Shown: positions 51,352 through 60,711, numbered from the stretch's first letter. The stretch is 64,000 bases of DNA from Acidobacteriota bacterium (GCA_023384575.1 JAHDVP010000004.1:105696-169695); one strand, 5' to 3'. Numbers and translations: made by a program. Notes: generated from the sequence alone by a model not told the origin.

Positions 51352-52539
51352 GTGAAGACTGTCGTTGTCGTCGACGCGTTGAGGACGCCGTTCGGGAATT
51401 TCGGCGGCGTGATGAAGGACCTGACCATCCCCGAGCTCGGCGCCACGGCCATCCGGAACGTGCTCGCGCGCGCTGGGGTCGCCCCGGAGGACGTCGAAGA
51501 GGTCGCGCTCGGCGTCAACTTCCCGGGGGCCGACCGATCCATCACGCGACAGGCCATGCTGCAGGCCGGCATTCCCGACGAGAAGGTGGCCTACACCGTC
51601 GACCGCGCCTGCTGCTCGTCGATGGCCGCCATCAACCTGATCGCGCGGGCCATCCGCTGCGGCGACGTGCGCGTCGGCGTGGCTGGCGGGGCCGAGAACC
51701 TGAGCCAGGTCCCGTACTACCTCCCGCAGGCCCGCTGGGGCAACCGGCTGGGCGACTTCACGATCAAGGACCAGCTCGTCATCAGCTGCCCGCACACGGG
51801 CGTGCCGCGCGCGGTGCAGGCGGGCGCCGAGTCGATGGAGTTCGGCATCGACCGCGAGACGCAGGATCGCTGGGCCGCCGACAGCCACCAGAAGTACTTC
51901 ACGGCCTTCGACGCCGGCTGGTTCAGAGACGAGATCGTCCCGCTCCCGATTCGCCAGAAGAAGGAGACGATCTCCATGGAGCAGGACGAGCCGGCGCGAC
52001 GCGAGACGTCGCTCGAGAAGCTCGCCCGCCTCAACACGGTGTACGGCAGCGCCACGGTCACGCCGGGCAACGCCCCTGGGCTCAACACGGGCGCCTCGGC
52101 CATGATTCTGATGGACGAAGAGGAGGCAGCACGCCGCGGGCTGCGGCCGCTCGCCCGGTACGTCGCGGGCGCGATGGTGTCGGGGCACCCGCAGAAGATC
52201 GCCTCGATCCCGGCCATCGCCGCGCAGGCGGCGCTCGCGAAGGCGGGCATGACGCTCGATCAGATCGACCTCATCGAAATCAACGAGGCGTTTGCCGCGA
52301 TGCCGCTCGTGTCGACTCACGTGCTCGGCGGGGGAGAGGTCTCGCGCATCGAGGGCCTGCGCGAGCGGACCAACGTGAAGGGGGGGGCCATCGCCATCGG
52401 GCACCCTACAGGGGCGAGCGCCGCGCGCCTCGTGATGACCTTGACGTACGAGCTGCGGCGCCGAGGCAAGCGCTACGGCCTCGCGACGATCTGCGGTGGC
52501 ATCGGCGAGGGCGAGGCAATCATCGTCGACGCCGCCTGA
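51352..52539 (+). CDS. thiolase (acetyl-CoA acyltransferase family)
   Basis: 395 residues. The thiolase fold carries the nucleophilic Cys in DRACCSSMAAINLIARA near residue 83, IEINEAFAAMPL near residue 308, the catalytic His in GGAIAIGHPTGASAARL near residue 345, and the second Cys in LATICGGIGEGEAIIV near residue 382. The usual ending CIGGGQG is changed to CGGIGEG. It either condenses or cleaves acyl-CoA in the route served by the upstream mutase; direction unknown. The GTG start is behind AAGGAG. Confidence 0.9.
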   Translation: MKTVVVVDALRTPFGNFGGVMKDLTIPELGATAIRNVLARAGVAPEDVEEVALGVNFPGADRSITRQAMLQAGIPDEKVAYTVDRACCSSMAAINLIARAIRCGDVRVGVAGGAENLSQVPYYLPQARWGNRLGDFTIKDQLVISCPHTGVPRAVQAGAESMEFGIDRETQDRWAADSHQKYFTAFDAGWFRDEIVPLPIRQKKETISMEQDEPARRETSLEKLARLNTVYGSATVTPGNAPGLNTGASAMILMDEEEAARRGLRPLARYVAGAMVSGHPQKIASIPAIAAQAALAKAGMTLDQIDLIEINEAFAAMPLVSTHVLGGGEVSRIEGLRERTNVKGGAIAIGHPTGASAARLVMTLTYELRRRGKRYGLATICGGIGEGEAIIVDAA

Positions 52540-52571
52540 CACGCCACGGCGCACCCGCCGCTCCGCTCGTC

Positions 52572-52641
52572 GTAGCGGCAGGGGCTTCAGCCCCTGCCGA
52601 CACGGACGCACCCTTCGCCGGGGCTGAAGCCCCGGCGCTAC
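52572..52641. repeat. paired palindromes of the CGGCAGGGGCT family
   Basis: Two adjacent palindromes, 52576-52599 and 52617-52636, are framed by inverted GTAGC and GCTAC, forming a bipartite unit between the convergent thiolase and SDR genes. The first is the same as that at 16602 except for its centre. Confidence 0.8.
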
Positions 52642-52663
52642 GGGTGAGCCGACACCGGCCACG

Positions 52664-53422
52664 TCACAGGTCCGGCGTGGCGAAGAGGCTCTTGCCGCCG
52701 CACGCGAACAGCGTCTGCCCCGTCACGTACGACGCCTCGTCGGACGCGAAATAGAGCACCGCCCACGCGATTTCCTCCGGCTGTCCCAGCCGGCCCATCG
52801 GCTGGGCCTTCATCAGGCGCTCGAGCAGCTCTGGCGGGTTCTGGCCGCGCCCCATCGGGGTTTCGACCATGCCCGGGCACACCGTGTTCGCCGTGATGCC
52901 GTGTTTGGCGAGCTCCAGCGCCAGCGTGCGGGTGAGGCTCACCACGCCGCCCTTCGAGGCCGCGTAGTTGGCCTGCGTGTACCACCCGAGCCAGCCCCGC
53001 GACGAGATGTTGACGATGCGGCCGTACCGCTGCGTCCGCATGTGCGCGGCAGCGACCTGCGAGCAGAGAAAGACGCCTCGCAGGTTCACGTCCATCACGA
53101 CGTTCCACTCCTCGTCGGTCAGCTTCGCCAGCCCGCGATTTTTCGCAATCCCGGCGTTGTTCACGAGGATGTCGATGCGGCCGAAGCGTTCGACCACGCG
53201 GCTCATCATGGCCGTCACGGCTTCGCGGTCGTTCACGGCGCCGGCCGCCGCGTGGGCCGCGAGCCCCGCCTCGCGCATCTCGCCGGCGACGCGGTCGCAG
53301 CGCTCCTCGACGACGTCGTTGATGAGCACGGTGGCGCCGTGGCTCGCCAGCGTCCGGGCGATGGCCTCGCCGATGCCGCTGCCGGCGCCGGTGACGATCG
53401 CAATTCGGTCTCGAACACGCAT
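52664..53422 (-). CDS. short-chain dehydrogenase/reductase 1
   Basis: 252-residue classical SDR. Cofactor loop: IVTGAGSGIGEAIARTLASH; structural LVNNAGIAKN near residue 86; catalytic Ser and YxxxK-type motif in NISSRGWLGWYTQANYAASK near residue 138; PGMVETPMGRG near residue 188. Related to FabG/3-hydroxyacyl reductases. Its placement beside the thiolase suggests a hydroxyacyl-CoA or ketone substrate. It shares a rare WLGW insert with SDR 2. Confidence 0.88.
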   Translation of the reverse strand: MRVRDRIAIVTGAGSGIGEAIARTLASHGATVLINDVVEERCDRVAGEMREAGLAAHAAAGAVNDREAVTAMMSRVVERFGRIDILVNNAGIAKNRGLAKLTDEEWNVVMDVNLRGVFLCSQVAAAHMRTQRYGRIVNISSRGWLGWYTQANYAASKGGVVSLTRTLALELAKHGITANTVCPGMVETPMGRGQNPPELLERLMKAQPMGRLGQPEEIAWAVLYFASDEASYVTGQTLFACGGKSLFATPDL

Positions 53423-53541
53423 CTGTACTCACTCCGATCCAGTGTGACCATCGCTGGCCGCCGGCCAGCAGCCACCTCGGCGCCTCATGTCCACGGCGGC
53501 ATCGTCTCGCACGAGTCGCCGCACCGGGCCCCAGCGCCCGG

Positions 53542-54297
53542 CTATGCGGTCAGCGACGAGAGGACCGAGCGTCCGCCATCGACGTAGAGCGTCTGCCCCG
53601 TGATGTAGCTCGCTTCGTCGGCCGCGAAGAGCAGCACCGCCGCGGCCACGTCGTCTGGCGCGCCGAGCCTCGCGATGGGTTGCGTGGCCGTGGCCGCCTG
53701 CACGAAATCCTCGGACAGGGCGCGCGTGCGTTCGTCGTCGATCCAACCAGGCGCGATGGTGTTCGCCGTGATGCCCCGGCCCACGAGCTCCCAGGCGATG
53801 CTGCGCGTGAAGCCGACGACGGCCGCCTTGGCCGCGGCGTAGTTCGCGCGCCGCTGCCAGCCGAGCCAGTCGCGCGAGGCGACGTTGACGATGCGGCCGT
53901 ACCCTCGCTCGGCCATGCCGCGCGCGGCGGCCTGGCACAGCAGGAACACGGGGTCGACGTTACCGGCGAGCGCCTCGTGCCACCGCTCCGGCCGCATGGC
54001 CAGGAAGTCGTCGTCGCGATCGGCCAGATCGAAGGTCGCGACCAGGATTGCGAGATCGCCACAGCGGGCGGTGGCCTCGGCGACCGCCCGTTGGGCTTCG
54101 CCGGGCGCCGCGACATCGGCGACGAGGGGGACGACGGTCGCACCAGCCGCCGCAATCTCCGACGCGACACGGTGCACGAGGATGGCGTGGGCATCGACGA
54201 TGGCGACGCGCGCGCCGGCTGCGGCGAGGGCACGCGCGACCGCCGTCCCGACGCTCCCCGCACCGCCAACGAGGGCGGCTCGACCGGCGACGCTCAT
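53542..54297 (-). CDS. short-chain dehydrogenase/reductase 2
   Basis: 251 residues, sister of SDR 1. The nucleotide loop is ALVGGAGSVGTAVARALAAA, a variant of TGxxxGxG. The NNAG motif is replaced by VATFDLADRDD, which is unusual. The active-site region NVASRDWLGWQRRANYAAAK retains Ser-Tyr-Lys and the WLGW insert. The changed NNAG position suggests altered substrate or reduced activity. It is transcribed in the same direction as SDR 1, 119 bases upstream. Confidence 0.84.
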   Translation of the reverse strand: MSVAGRAALVGGAGSVGTAVARALAAAGARVAIVDAHAILVHRVASEIAAAGATVVPLVADVAAPGEAQRAVAEATARCGDLAILVATFDLADRDDDFLAMRPERWHEALAGNVDPVFLLCQAAARGMAERGYGRIVNVASRDWLGWQRRANYAAAKAAVVGFTRSIAWELVGRGITANTIAPGWIDDERTRALSEDFVQAATATQPIARLGAPDDVAAAVLLFAADEASYITGQTLYVDGGRSVLSSLTA

Positions 54298-54626
54298 GAC
54301 TTCACTCCGAGTCGCCGGCAGCAGACCGGCGCCGACACGATGACAGGCAGCATGGGGACTCCGTGGCGGGCGAACGCAGGCGCTCCGCGATCGTTGATGA
54401 CGAGAGATTATCGCCCGGACGGCGGGCCGTTGTCAGTGCCTTCTGCTCCTCGTCGGGGCGGACCGTGCCGGCACCATCAGTCGCAGGCGGTTCCTGCAAC
54501 GCAGCCTGGCCCGGGTGATGGCAGTTCCTGCCGCGCAGCCGCGGCGATCCACCGGATTTCCACGAGAATCCTGCAGGCACGTTCCTGGCATCGGCAGCGG
54601 CTCGTGGACGACGGTATGATGCGTTC
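54298..54626. other. gene-free region with -10 box of the Uma2 gene
   Basis: 329 bases without a credible gene. The only recognised element is TATGAT at 54615-54620, six bases before the Uma2 ATG. Confidence 0.45.
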
Positions 54627-55220
54627 ATGGAAGGGGAGAAGGACGTGGCGCCCAGCGTGCAGTCGAAGAGGCGGCTCACCTACGCCGACTTCCTCGAGTT
54701 CCCCGACGACGGGATGCGGCACGAGCTCATCGACGGGGTGCACTACGTGACCCCCAGTCCGAACCTCGGCCACCAGGAGATCGTCGGCCGGCTCCATCTG
54801 GCTCTCGGCACGTTTCTCGCCGGGCGTCGCCACCTGGGGCGCGTGTTTCTCTCGCCACTCGACGTTGTCCTGTCAGATCACGACGTCGTCGAGCCTGATC
54901 TGCTCTTCGTGGCCGGAGACCAGCAGGACATTCTGACCCGCGCCAACGTTCAGGGTGCGCCGGCGCTCGTCGCCGAGGTCTTGTCGCCGTCCACCCGGTC
55001 GCGCGACCAGGGCCTCAAACGGCGTCTGTTCGACGAGCGGGGCGTGCGGGAGTACTGGCTCGTCGATCCGGAGGCCCGGCGCGTCATCGTCTTTCGACGG
55101 GCGGACGACGGGTCGTTTCCGCAGGTGGCCGAGCACGAGGCCGCGGGTGGCGCGGTCCTCGAGACGCCGCTCCTGCCGGGATGGACGCTCGGCATCGCGG
55201 AGCTCTTCAGCGAGATCTGA
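54627..55220 (+). CDS. Uma2-family (DUF820) PD-(D/E)XK nuclease-like protein
   Basis: 197 residues: RLTYADFLEFPDDGMRHEL then IDGVHYVTPSPNLGHQEIV, the metal-site-type VVEPDLLFVAGDQQDIL near residue 88 (Asp), APALVAEVLSPSTRSRDQGL near residue 112 (ExLSP with the catalytic Glu and downstream Lys), and REYWLVDPEARRVIVFRR. Common in cyanobacteria and acidobacteria; the target is unknown. An isolated gene with a probable leaderless promoter. Confidence 0.85.
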   Translation: MEGEKDVAPSVQSKRRLTYADFLEFPDDGMRHELIDGVHYVTPSPNLGHQEIVGRLHLALGTFLAGRRHLGRVFLSPLDVVLSDHDVVEPDLLFVAGDQQDILTRANVQGAPALVAEVLSPSTRSRDQGLKRRLFDERGVREYWLVDPEARRVIVFRRADDGSFPQVAEHEAAGGAVLETPLLPGWTLGIAELFSEI

Positions 55221-55284
55221 CGACCGAGTGGGCCGGCATTGGGTGGCCGTCTCGTCGCGCAGCGCATGCGCTATGCTGAGGGCG

Positions 55285-56079
55285 ATGGCTGACACCGCAG
55301 CGGGTCCTCGCGCGCGGCGGCACGCGCGCGGCGTGGCGGCGGCCCTGTGCTGCCTCGCGCTCGTGGTCGCGTCGACCTTCGAGCTGCGCACGGGCACTCG
55401 CGCGCAGGCGACCGCCTCGCCTGCTGTGGCCCCGGAGAGTGCGGCCGTTCAGGCCCCGCGGGCACGCCCGGTGGACGTCGGCCCCGGCCGGCTGCTCGTG
55501 GCCGCCCGCGGGCTGCCGGACCAGAACTTCTCACGCGCGCTCGTGCTGCTCGTCGACCACGGCCCCGGCGGGTCCATGGGCCTCGTCGTCAACGAGCCGA
55601 TTCAGATGCCGCTCGCGCGGCTCTTCCGGGACCTCACGTTCGCCGAGGGGGAGGGTGCGCCGGTCTTCCTCGGCGGACCGGTGCAGACCTCGATCGTGAT
55701 GGCGTTGATCCGGTCGGCGGCGCCGGTGGCGGACGCGCGTCACGTCGTCGACGACATCCACCTCGCGCAGTCGAGCGATATCGTCAGACAGTGGGTCGCG
55801 ACCGGGAGCGATCCGAGCCGCGTTCGCGTCTTCCTCGGCTACTCCGGATGGGGACCGGGACAACTCGAGGGCGAACTGACGGCTGGAGTCTGGCACGTGC
55901 TCGACGCCGACGCCGACGCCGTGTTCGACCCCGAGCCCGACACGGCCTGGGACCGTCAGATTCGCCGCACGGAGCAGCGGCGCGCCTCACGGGAGCCGCA
56001 GGTCGGCCCGTCTCGCATCGCGCTCGCGCCCGCGGCGGATGCCCTGCCGGACGAACAGCGCCCCGCAGAGCAGCAGTAG
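55285..56079 (+). CDS. YqgE/AlgH-family protein with N-terminal signal
   Basis: The YqgE core is recognisable from residue ~75: GRLLVAARGLPDQNFSRALV, LLVDHGPGGSMGLVVNEPIQ, APVFLGGPVQTSIVMALIRS, and VFLGYSGWGPGQLEGELTAG. Normal YqgE proteins are ~185 residues and cytoplasmic. This one adds a basic, hydrophobic leader (GVAAALCCLALVVAS) and a C-terminal extension, for 264 residues in total, so it is probably exported. The last 93 bases overlap the 3' end of the convergent PEP-CTERM gene. A TATGCT box is seven bases before the ATG. Confidence 0.8.
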   Translation: MADTAAGPRARRHARGVAAALCCLALVVASTFELRTGTRAQATASPAVAPESAAVQAPRARPVDVGPGRLLVAARGLPDQNFSRALVLLVDHGPGGSMGLVVNEPIQMPLARLFRDLTFAEGEGAPVFLGGPVQTSIVMALIRSAAPVADARHVVDDIHLAQSSDIVRQWVATGSDPSRVRVFLGYSGWGPGQLEGELTAGVWHVLDADADAVFDPEPDTAWDRQIRRTEQRRASREPQVGPSRIALAPAADALPDEQRPAEQQ

Positions 56080-56658
56080 CCCCGTCCCGGGTTCGGGGAC
56101 CGACGCGACGGCGACGACCGTGGGCGCTGGCAGCCGCAGGGTCGTCCGAGCGGGGTCGACACCAAACGACTCGGGCATCGCCCCGCCGAAGACAGCCAGC
56201 GACAACACCTCTTCGACCGGGCCGAGCGTCGGGATCTCGTTGCCGGCGGCGTCGAGCAGCGCCATGGTGAACCAGTCAAACGGCGAGGCGCTCGCGCCCG
56301 TCACCTCGAGCAGGAACGCGAGCGTGCTCCCGGGCAGGAAGCGCTGCGTGAAGCTCGAGAAGAAGGACGTGTCCTCGAGCGTGACCTGGGTCGAGAGCGA
56401 CCCGGCACTGCCTCCGAGAAGCGAAGGGGCGGGATCGTCGATGTGGTTGCCGCCTCCGAAGTCGAAGTCGCTGAGCGTGATCAGCGTGCCGACCGCACCA
56501 TCGCCGTCGATGAGCTGGAAGTTGAGGTGGAACTCGCCACTCCCGACGAGGCCGGAGGTGTCGACCGAGATCGAGAACAGGGCTGCGCGTGCGGGCGCGG
56601 GCGCCGCAACCAGCCAGAGCGACACGACGGTGGCGGCGATGACGTGATGGACTCGCAT
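55987..56658 (-). CDS. PEP-CTERM sorting-signal protein (NF038129-like)
   Basis: 223 residues with a signal peptide (VIAATVVSLWLVAAPAPARA), a beta-sandwich body (FHLNFQLIDGDGAVGTLITL ... VTLEDTSFFSSFTQRF) and a C-terminal PEP-CTERM signal: VPEPGTGLLLLCGALF, then basic RQGIRRGRERDARR. The body resembles the family of ~200-residue PEP-CTERM proteins that often follow large secreted proteins. It starts nine bases after the giant gene on the same strand. Processing requires an exosortase, not found here. Confidence 0.85.
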   Translation of the reverse strand: MRVHHVIAATVVSLWLVAAPAPARAALFSISVDTSGLVGSGEFHLNFQLIDGDGAVGTLITLSDFDFGGGNHIDDPAPSLLGGSAGSLSTQVTLEDTSFFSSFTQRFLPGSTLAFLLEVTGASASPFDWFTMALLDAAGNEIPTLGPVEEVLSLAVFGGAMPESFGVDPARTTLRLPAPTVVAVASVPEPGTGLLLLCGALFVRQGIRRGRERDARRADLRLP

Positions 56659-56667
56659 GTTCGGCTC

Positions 56668-59600
56668 CTAACGCGACGTGCCCCCGAGCACCCGCGTGGT
56701 GAAAGTGATAGCCAGGTTCTGGATGGTCGTGAACGCCAGCGTGAGGGTGACTCTCTCACCAGGTCCCCATTGGCGGCCTGGCTGGGTCGGCACCACGATG
56801 TACGGCGACCCTGCCGGCGCGGCGCACGCGGTGACCCCGCTGGCGTTCACCATCGTCACGTGGGTCCCCAGTCCGTCCAGGGCCAGTGCCACGTCCAACG
56901 GTGCCGGGATCGCGGCGTTCGTGGTGTTGGTGAGCGTGACCGCCTGCTCGAACCGCTGCCGCACCCACACGTAGCGAATGGGGCCCTTCGTCACGGAGAG
57001 GATGCCGCTGAGATCGGTCGCGCAGGGCGGTGGCGGGGGGGGCGGCTCGGCGACCGTGTAGGTGAACGTCGCCGTGGTGGTGAGCCCCGACGTGTTCGTG
57101 CACGACACCGTCGTCGAGTGGGTGCCGAGCGTGCGCGGCAGCGTCCACCCGCCGACCACCGCATGCACCGGGGCGGCCAGCGTCGTGTCGGCCTCCAGAC
57201 CCCGGTCCGACGCCTCGAACCGGTACCCGCTGATCAGCACGTCGGCGCACCCTCGATCGAGCTGGGTCGGCACCTGGTCGGCCGTCACCGTGGCGCCGTT
57301 GGCCAGCACCACACCCACCGGCGCGAACGCCACCAGCGGTGCCGTGCGGTCCACCGTGAACGTCAGGCTCGGCGGCGTGGCGTCCTGGTTCCCCGCCGCG
57401 TCGACGGCACGCACCGAGAACGTGTAGGCCCCCTCGACGAGCCCCGACAGGGTAAACGGCGACGTGCACGCCGCCCAGGAGGGCTGAGGGTCGGGTGGTG
57501 CCGGCGGGTCCGGCAGCACCGACGGGAACGTGACGATCGTGCGGAACGTCGTCACCCGGCACTCGAACGTCACCGGACCCGGCTCCGCATCGCTCCCCGA
57601 GAAGGTGAACGACGGCACCGACCCCGCCGACCCGTCGTCGCGGAACCCGACCGTTGTCCCCTCCCCGACCAACTGCGTGTCCGGCGGCGTCGTGTCCGCC
57701 ACCACCGTATAGGTCACCGACGCCGTCCCGCCGTTGCCCGACGCGTCCACGCAATCCACGTTGATGCGCCACGTCCCCGGCGTTGACGGTGGCGCCCCCG
57801 GCCACGGATCCCCGTTCACCCCGAGCGATGGCGTCTGGGACGCGATCACCCCCCTGTTGTCCGAGCAGGTGTAGGCCAACGCCGGCACCTGACCTTGCTG
57901 GTACGTCGCCCCGTTCGCCGGCGCCGCGATCGACACCACCGGATCCACCTGCACCGAGAACGACCGCGTCACGGTGGTGCTGTTGCCGGCCGCATCCTGC
58001 CCGACGACGGTGAGCGTGACGCGTCCGTCGGGCAGCTCCGGGAAGGTGAACTGGCCACTCGTGACCGGCGGCACCGCGAGACAGCCCACCGGGTTCGACG
58101 AGGTCGGCCCGTCGTCGCGCACGATGTCCAGCGTGCAGTCCACGACGGTCAGCGGCTCGTCCGAGGTGATCGTCACCGTCGGGCTCGCGATGGTGACCGT
58201 CGCGCCCTCCTGGATCCCGGTGATCGTGATCGTCGGCGGCACGTCGTCGTTGAGGATCGTGCCGGTCGCGAGGGACGGGTCGCCGAGCGTGGCGCCCGTC
58301 GCCGAGAGCAGCTCCAGCACGAAGGTCTCATCGGGCTCGACGGCGCTGTCCTGCGCACTTGCCACCGCTAACAGCACGTAGTCGACCCCCGGGTTGAAGG
58401 TGAGGCTGTAGGTGCCGAACCCCGTGCCGAGGTCGGCGAAGCCGCCGAGACCGGACGTGCCCCGCACCAGGCCGATGTCGTCGGTCGTGGCCGTGCCGCC
58501 CCGGATCGCGAAGGTGACCGTCGAGGCCGCCGCGAGGTCGCCGGTGCGCCTGATCTGAATCTGGTGCAGTCCGCCCTCCGCGATCGCACCGGCGCTGGTC
58601 GATTGCCACGCGACCACTGTCGGGGGCGCGGTCCCTTCCCGCTGGAACCTGACGGTCTGCCACCCGCTGGCACTGCCGCCGGCCGCCGCGGTGTCGTAGA
58701 CCAGCACGTAGAAGACGAAGCTCTCGAGCGGCTGGTAGGTCGTGTCGGGCGTGAAGGTGAAGCTGGTGATTTCGGTCTTGCCACCGCCGATGGGCATGCC
58801 GCTGTCCACCACCTGAATCAACGCATTCGCATTGATCTGCGCGATGGCGCCCGTGCCGATGAACGTATCGTTCGCCAGGATCTCGTCGGCCGTGACGGTG
58901 ACGCTGGTGGCGCCGGTCGGGATGGTGATGACGTTATCCAACAGCACCGGCTGATGGATGTTCACGCGCAGCGTCAGCAAGCCCGGCGCGGTGCGGCCGA
59001 GCGGGTCCACCACCGTGTAGGAGAAGGTCTCCGGGCCGATGAAGTCCCTCTGGAACTGGAAGCCGAAGCGGAGGTCGGACCGCGACGTTGCACCCTCGAA
59101 GCCGGGGATGCCCTCCCCGATCGATCGGAGCACCAGGTGCTCGCGGGCCGTGCAGAACTCGGGGCAGGGGTTCTCACCAACGGGGGTGATGTCCAGCGGG
59201 GTGGCGGGCGCGACGACGCTGCCGGACATCGCCGTGTCATTGGCCAGCAGCTCGCGTGCGTAGATCTGGCCGAAGCCGCGCCGGTAGCCCGGGAACAACG
59301 CCAAGACGTCGCCGTTGATGCCCCAGTCCAGCACGTCGCGGACCGCAGTCGGCGCCGGCGGCGCGGTGGTGAGGAAGCTGATCGTGCTGGGCAGGCTGCG
59401 CGCGTTGAGCCGCTGGTCGGACAGCGTGTAGCCGAGCACGAAACCGCCCGCATAGCCTTGCGGGAAGCTCAACTCGACGCGGTCCTCGAAGACCTGGAAG
59501 GTCACGCCGTTCGTGTTGGTCGGGCCGGTGACCTCGACGAGGAAGTCGTTCCCGCCGTCGGGATCGAAGTTTCCGAAATGCTGCCGAATCTCGTCGAAAG

Positions 59601-60711
59601 TGAGCGTGAAGCTCGTCGCCGGGCCCACGACGCGGGCCATGGCGGCGGCGATCGGAGGGCTGTTGCGGAGTTCGACCTCGACCAGCGCGCGCTCGGATGA
59701 GCCGGCGATTGCGTATTCGAAGGAACCGTCGTTCGGGTAGAACCCGGGGAAGTCGATGACGATCCCGCCGCGCGCCGGGTCGTCCACGATGGTGCCGCCG
59801 AAGACGTACTCGTTGAAGATCCTGTCGAAGACCGCGCCGGGGCCGTCATTGGCCAGCAGGCGGGCGTAGGGGATGAAGGTCTCCCCGCCGAAGGAACCGA
59901 GGACCCGGTCGTTGACGGCCCCAACGGGGGCGATGGTGACGGTCGCCTCGCTGCTCTGGTCGATGAATGTCGTGCCCTGCAGCGTCATCCGCGTGCGGTA
60001 GCGCAGCGTGACGTCGCTGGTCAGCGTGCCGTCGAGATCCACCACCAGCAACCCGAGGGGATAGAGCACCCACTCATAGCCGGCCGCTTCGATCGCGGTC
60101 GGGTCCAGCAGGACGGTCACCGAGTCGATCAGTGAGGTGAAGGTGACATCGAGACCGGTGAGAGTTTGCGCGTTGTAATCCGGATCGTAGTCGTTGCGCA
60201 GGAGATCGTTCAGGTCGATGACGACCCTGGAGGCCCCCCGCGCGCCTCCCACCGTGTCGCTGAGCGCAATCGGCGGCCGGCCGACCCGATCGGCAGAGGA
60301 GCCGGGGAGCAGGGCGGCCGATTCGACGATGGCCAGCGGAGTGGCGCCGGCGGCGAGTTCTTCCCCCGTGACGCCGAACGCGACCCGCTCCACCTCCTCG
60401 ACCAGGGCGTTCACGTCGCTCGGGCCGGTGACCCTGAAGCCGAGGCCCTCGGCCGCGAAGACGTAGTGCCACGGCACGCCCGGCAGGGCGAGGATGTCGT
60501 CGCCCAGCGCGCCCTGAACCACATCCTCACCACCAGGCGAGGCGGTGAGGGGGTCCAGAATGTCGTCACCGTCGGTGCCGATCAGGACGTCGTCCCCGAC
60601 GGTGCCGACCAGCAGGCTGCCACCCGCGCCCTGCCCAGCCGCCTCGTGTGTCGTGAGCGCACACGCCAGTATCGCCAACACGATCGGCCGAATCATCGCA
60701 GCGCATCGCAT
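56668..60711 (-). CDS. giant secreted multidomain adhesin-like protein
   Basis: 1347 residues with a signal peptide (~1-26). Next is an RTX-type calcium motif GTVGDDVLIGTDGDDILD (~35), then tandem cadherin-like/big domains with Calx-beta features (~690-800: VTFAIRGGTATTDDIG, EPDETFVLELLSATGA), Ig-like and HYR-like modules (~820-1230; VVSIAAPANGATYQQG, VRAVDAAGNQDATPPS), a Pro-rich linker (EPPPPPPPCA) and a unique C-terminal beta domain. It should be a surface or matrix protein. No sorting signal is seen. It lies 101 bases after the kinase and 9 before the PEP-CTERM gene. Confidence 0.85.
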   Translation of the reverse strand: MRCAAMIRPIVLAILACALTTHEAAGQGAGGSLLVGTVGDDVLIGTDGDDILDPLTASPGGEDVVQGALGDDILALPGVPWHYVFAAEGLGFRVTGPSDVNALVEEVERVAFGVTGEELAAGATPLAIVESAALLPGSSADRVGRPPIALSDTVGGARGASRVVIDLNDLLRNDYDPDYNAQTLTGLDVTFTSLIDSVTVLLDPTAIEAAGYEWVLYPLGLLVVDLDGTLTSDVTLRYRTRMTLQGTTFIDQSSEATVTIAPVGAVNDRVLGSFGGETFIPYARLLANDGPGAVFDRIFNEYVFGGTIVDDPARGGIVIDFPGFYPNDGSFEYAIAGSSERALVEVELRNSPPIAAAMARVVGPATSFTLTFDEIRQHFGNFDPDGGNDFLVEVTGPTNTNGVTFQVFEDRVELSFPQGYAGGFVLGYTLSDQRLNARSLPSTISFLTTAPPAPTAVRDVLDWGINGDVLALFPGYRRGFGQIYARELLANDTAMSGSVVAPATPLDITPVGENPCPEFCTAREHLVLRSIGEGIPGFEGATSRSDLRFGFQFQRDFIGPETFSYTVVDPLGRTAPGLLTLRVNIHQPVLLDNVITIPTGATSVTVTADEILANDTFIGTGAIAQINANALIQVVDSGMPIGGGKTEITSFTFTPDTTYQPLESFVFYVLVYDTAAAGGSASGWQTVRFQREGTAPPTVVAWQSTSAGAIAEGGLHQIQIRRTGDLAAASTVTFAIRGGTATTDDIGLVRGTSGLGGFADLGTGFGTYSLTFNPGVDYVLLAVASAQDSAVEPDETFVLELLSATGATLGDPSLATGTILNDDVPPTITITGIQEGATVTIASPTVTITSDEPLTVVDCTLDIVRDDGPTSSNPVGCLAVPPVTSGQFTFPELPDGRVTLTVVGQDAAGNSTTVTRSFSVQVDPVVSIAAPANGATYQQGQVPALAYTCSDNRGVIASQTPSLGVNGDPWPGAPPSTPGTWRINVDCVDASGNGGTASVTYTVVADTTPPDTQLVGEGTTVGFRDDGSAGSVPSFTFSGSDAEPGPVTFECRVTTFRTIVTFPSVLPDPPAPPDPQPSWAACTSPFTLSGLVEGAYTFSVRAVDAAGNQDATPPSLTFTVDRTAPLVAFAPVGVVLANGATVTADQVPTQLDRGCADVLISGYRFEASDRGLEADTTLAAPVHAVVGGWTLPRTLGTHSTTVSCTNTSGLTTTATFTYTVAEPPPPPPPCATDLSGILSVTKGPIRYVWVRQRFEQAVTLTNTTNAAIPAPLDVALALDGLGTHVTMVNASGVTACAAPAGSPYIVVPTQPGRQWGPGERVTLTLAFTTIQNLAITFTTRVLGGTSR

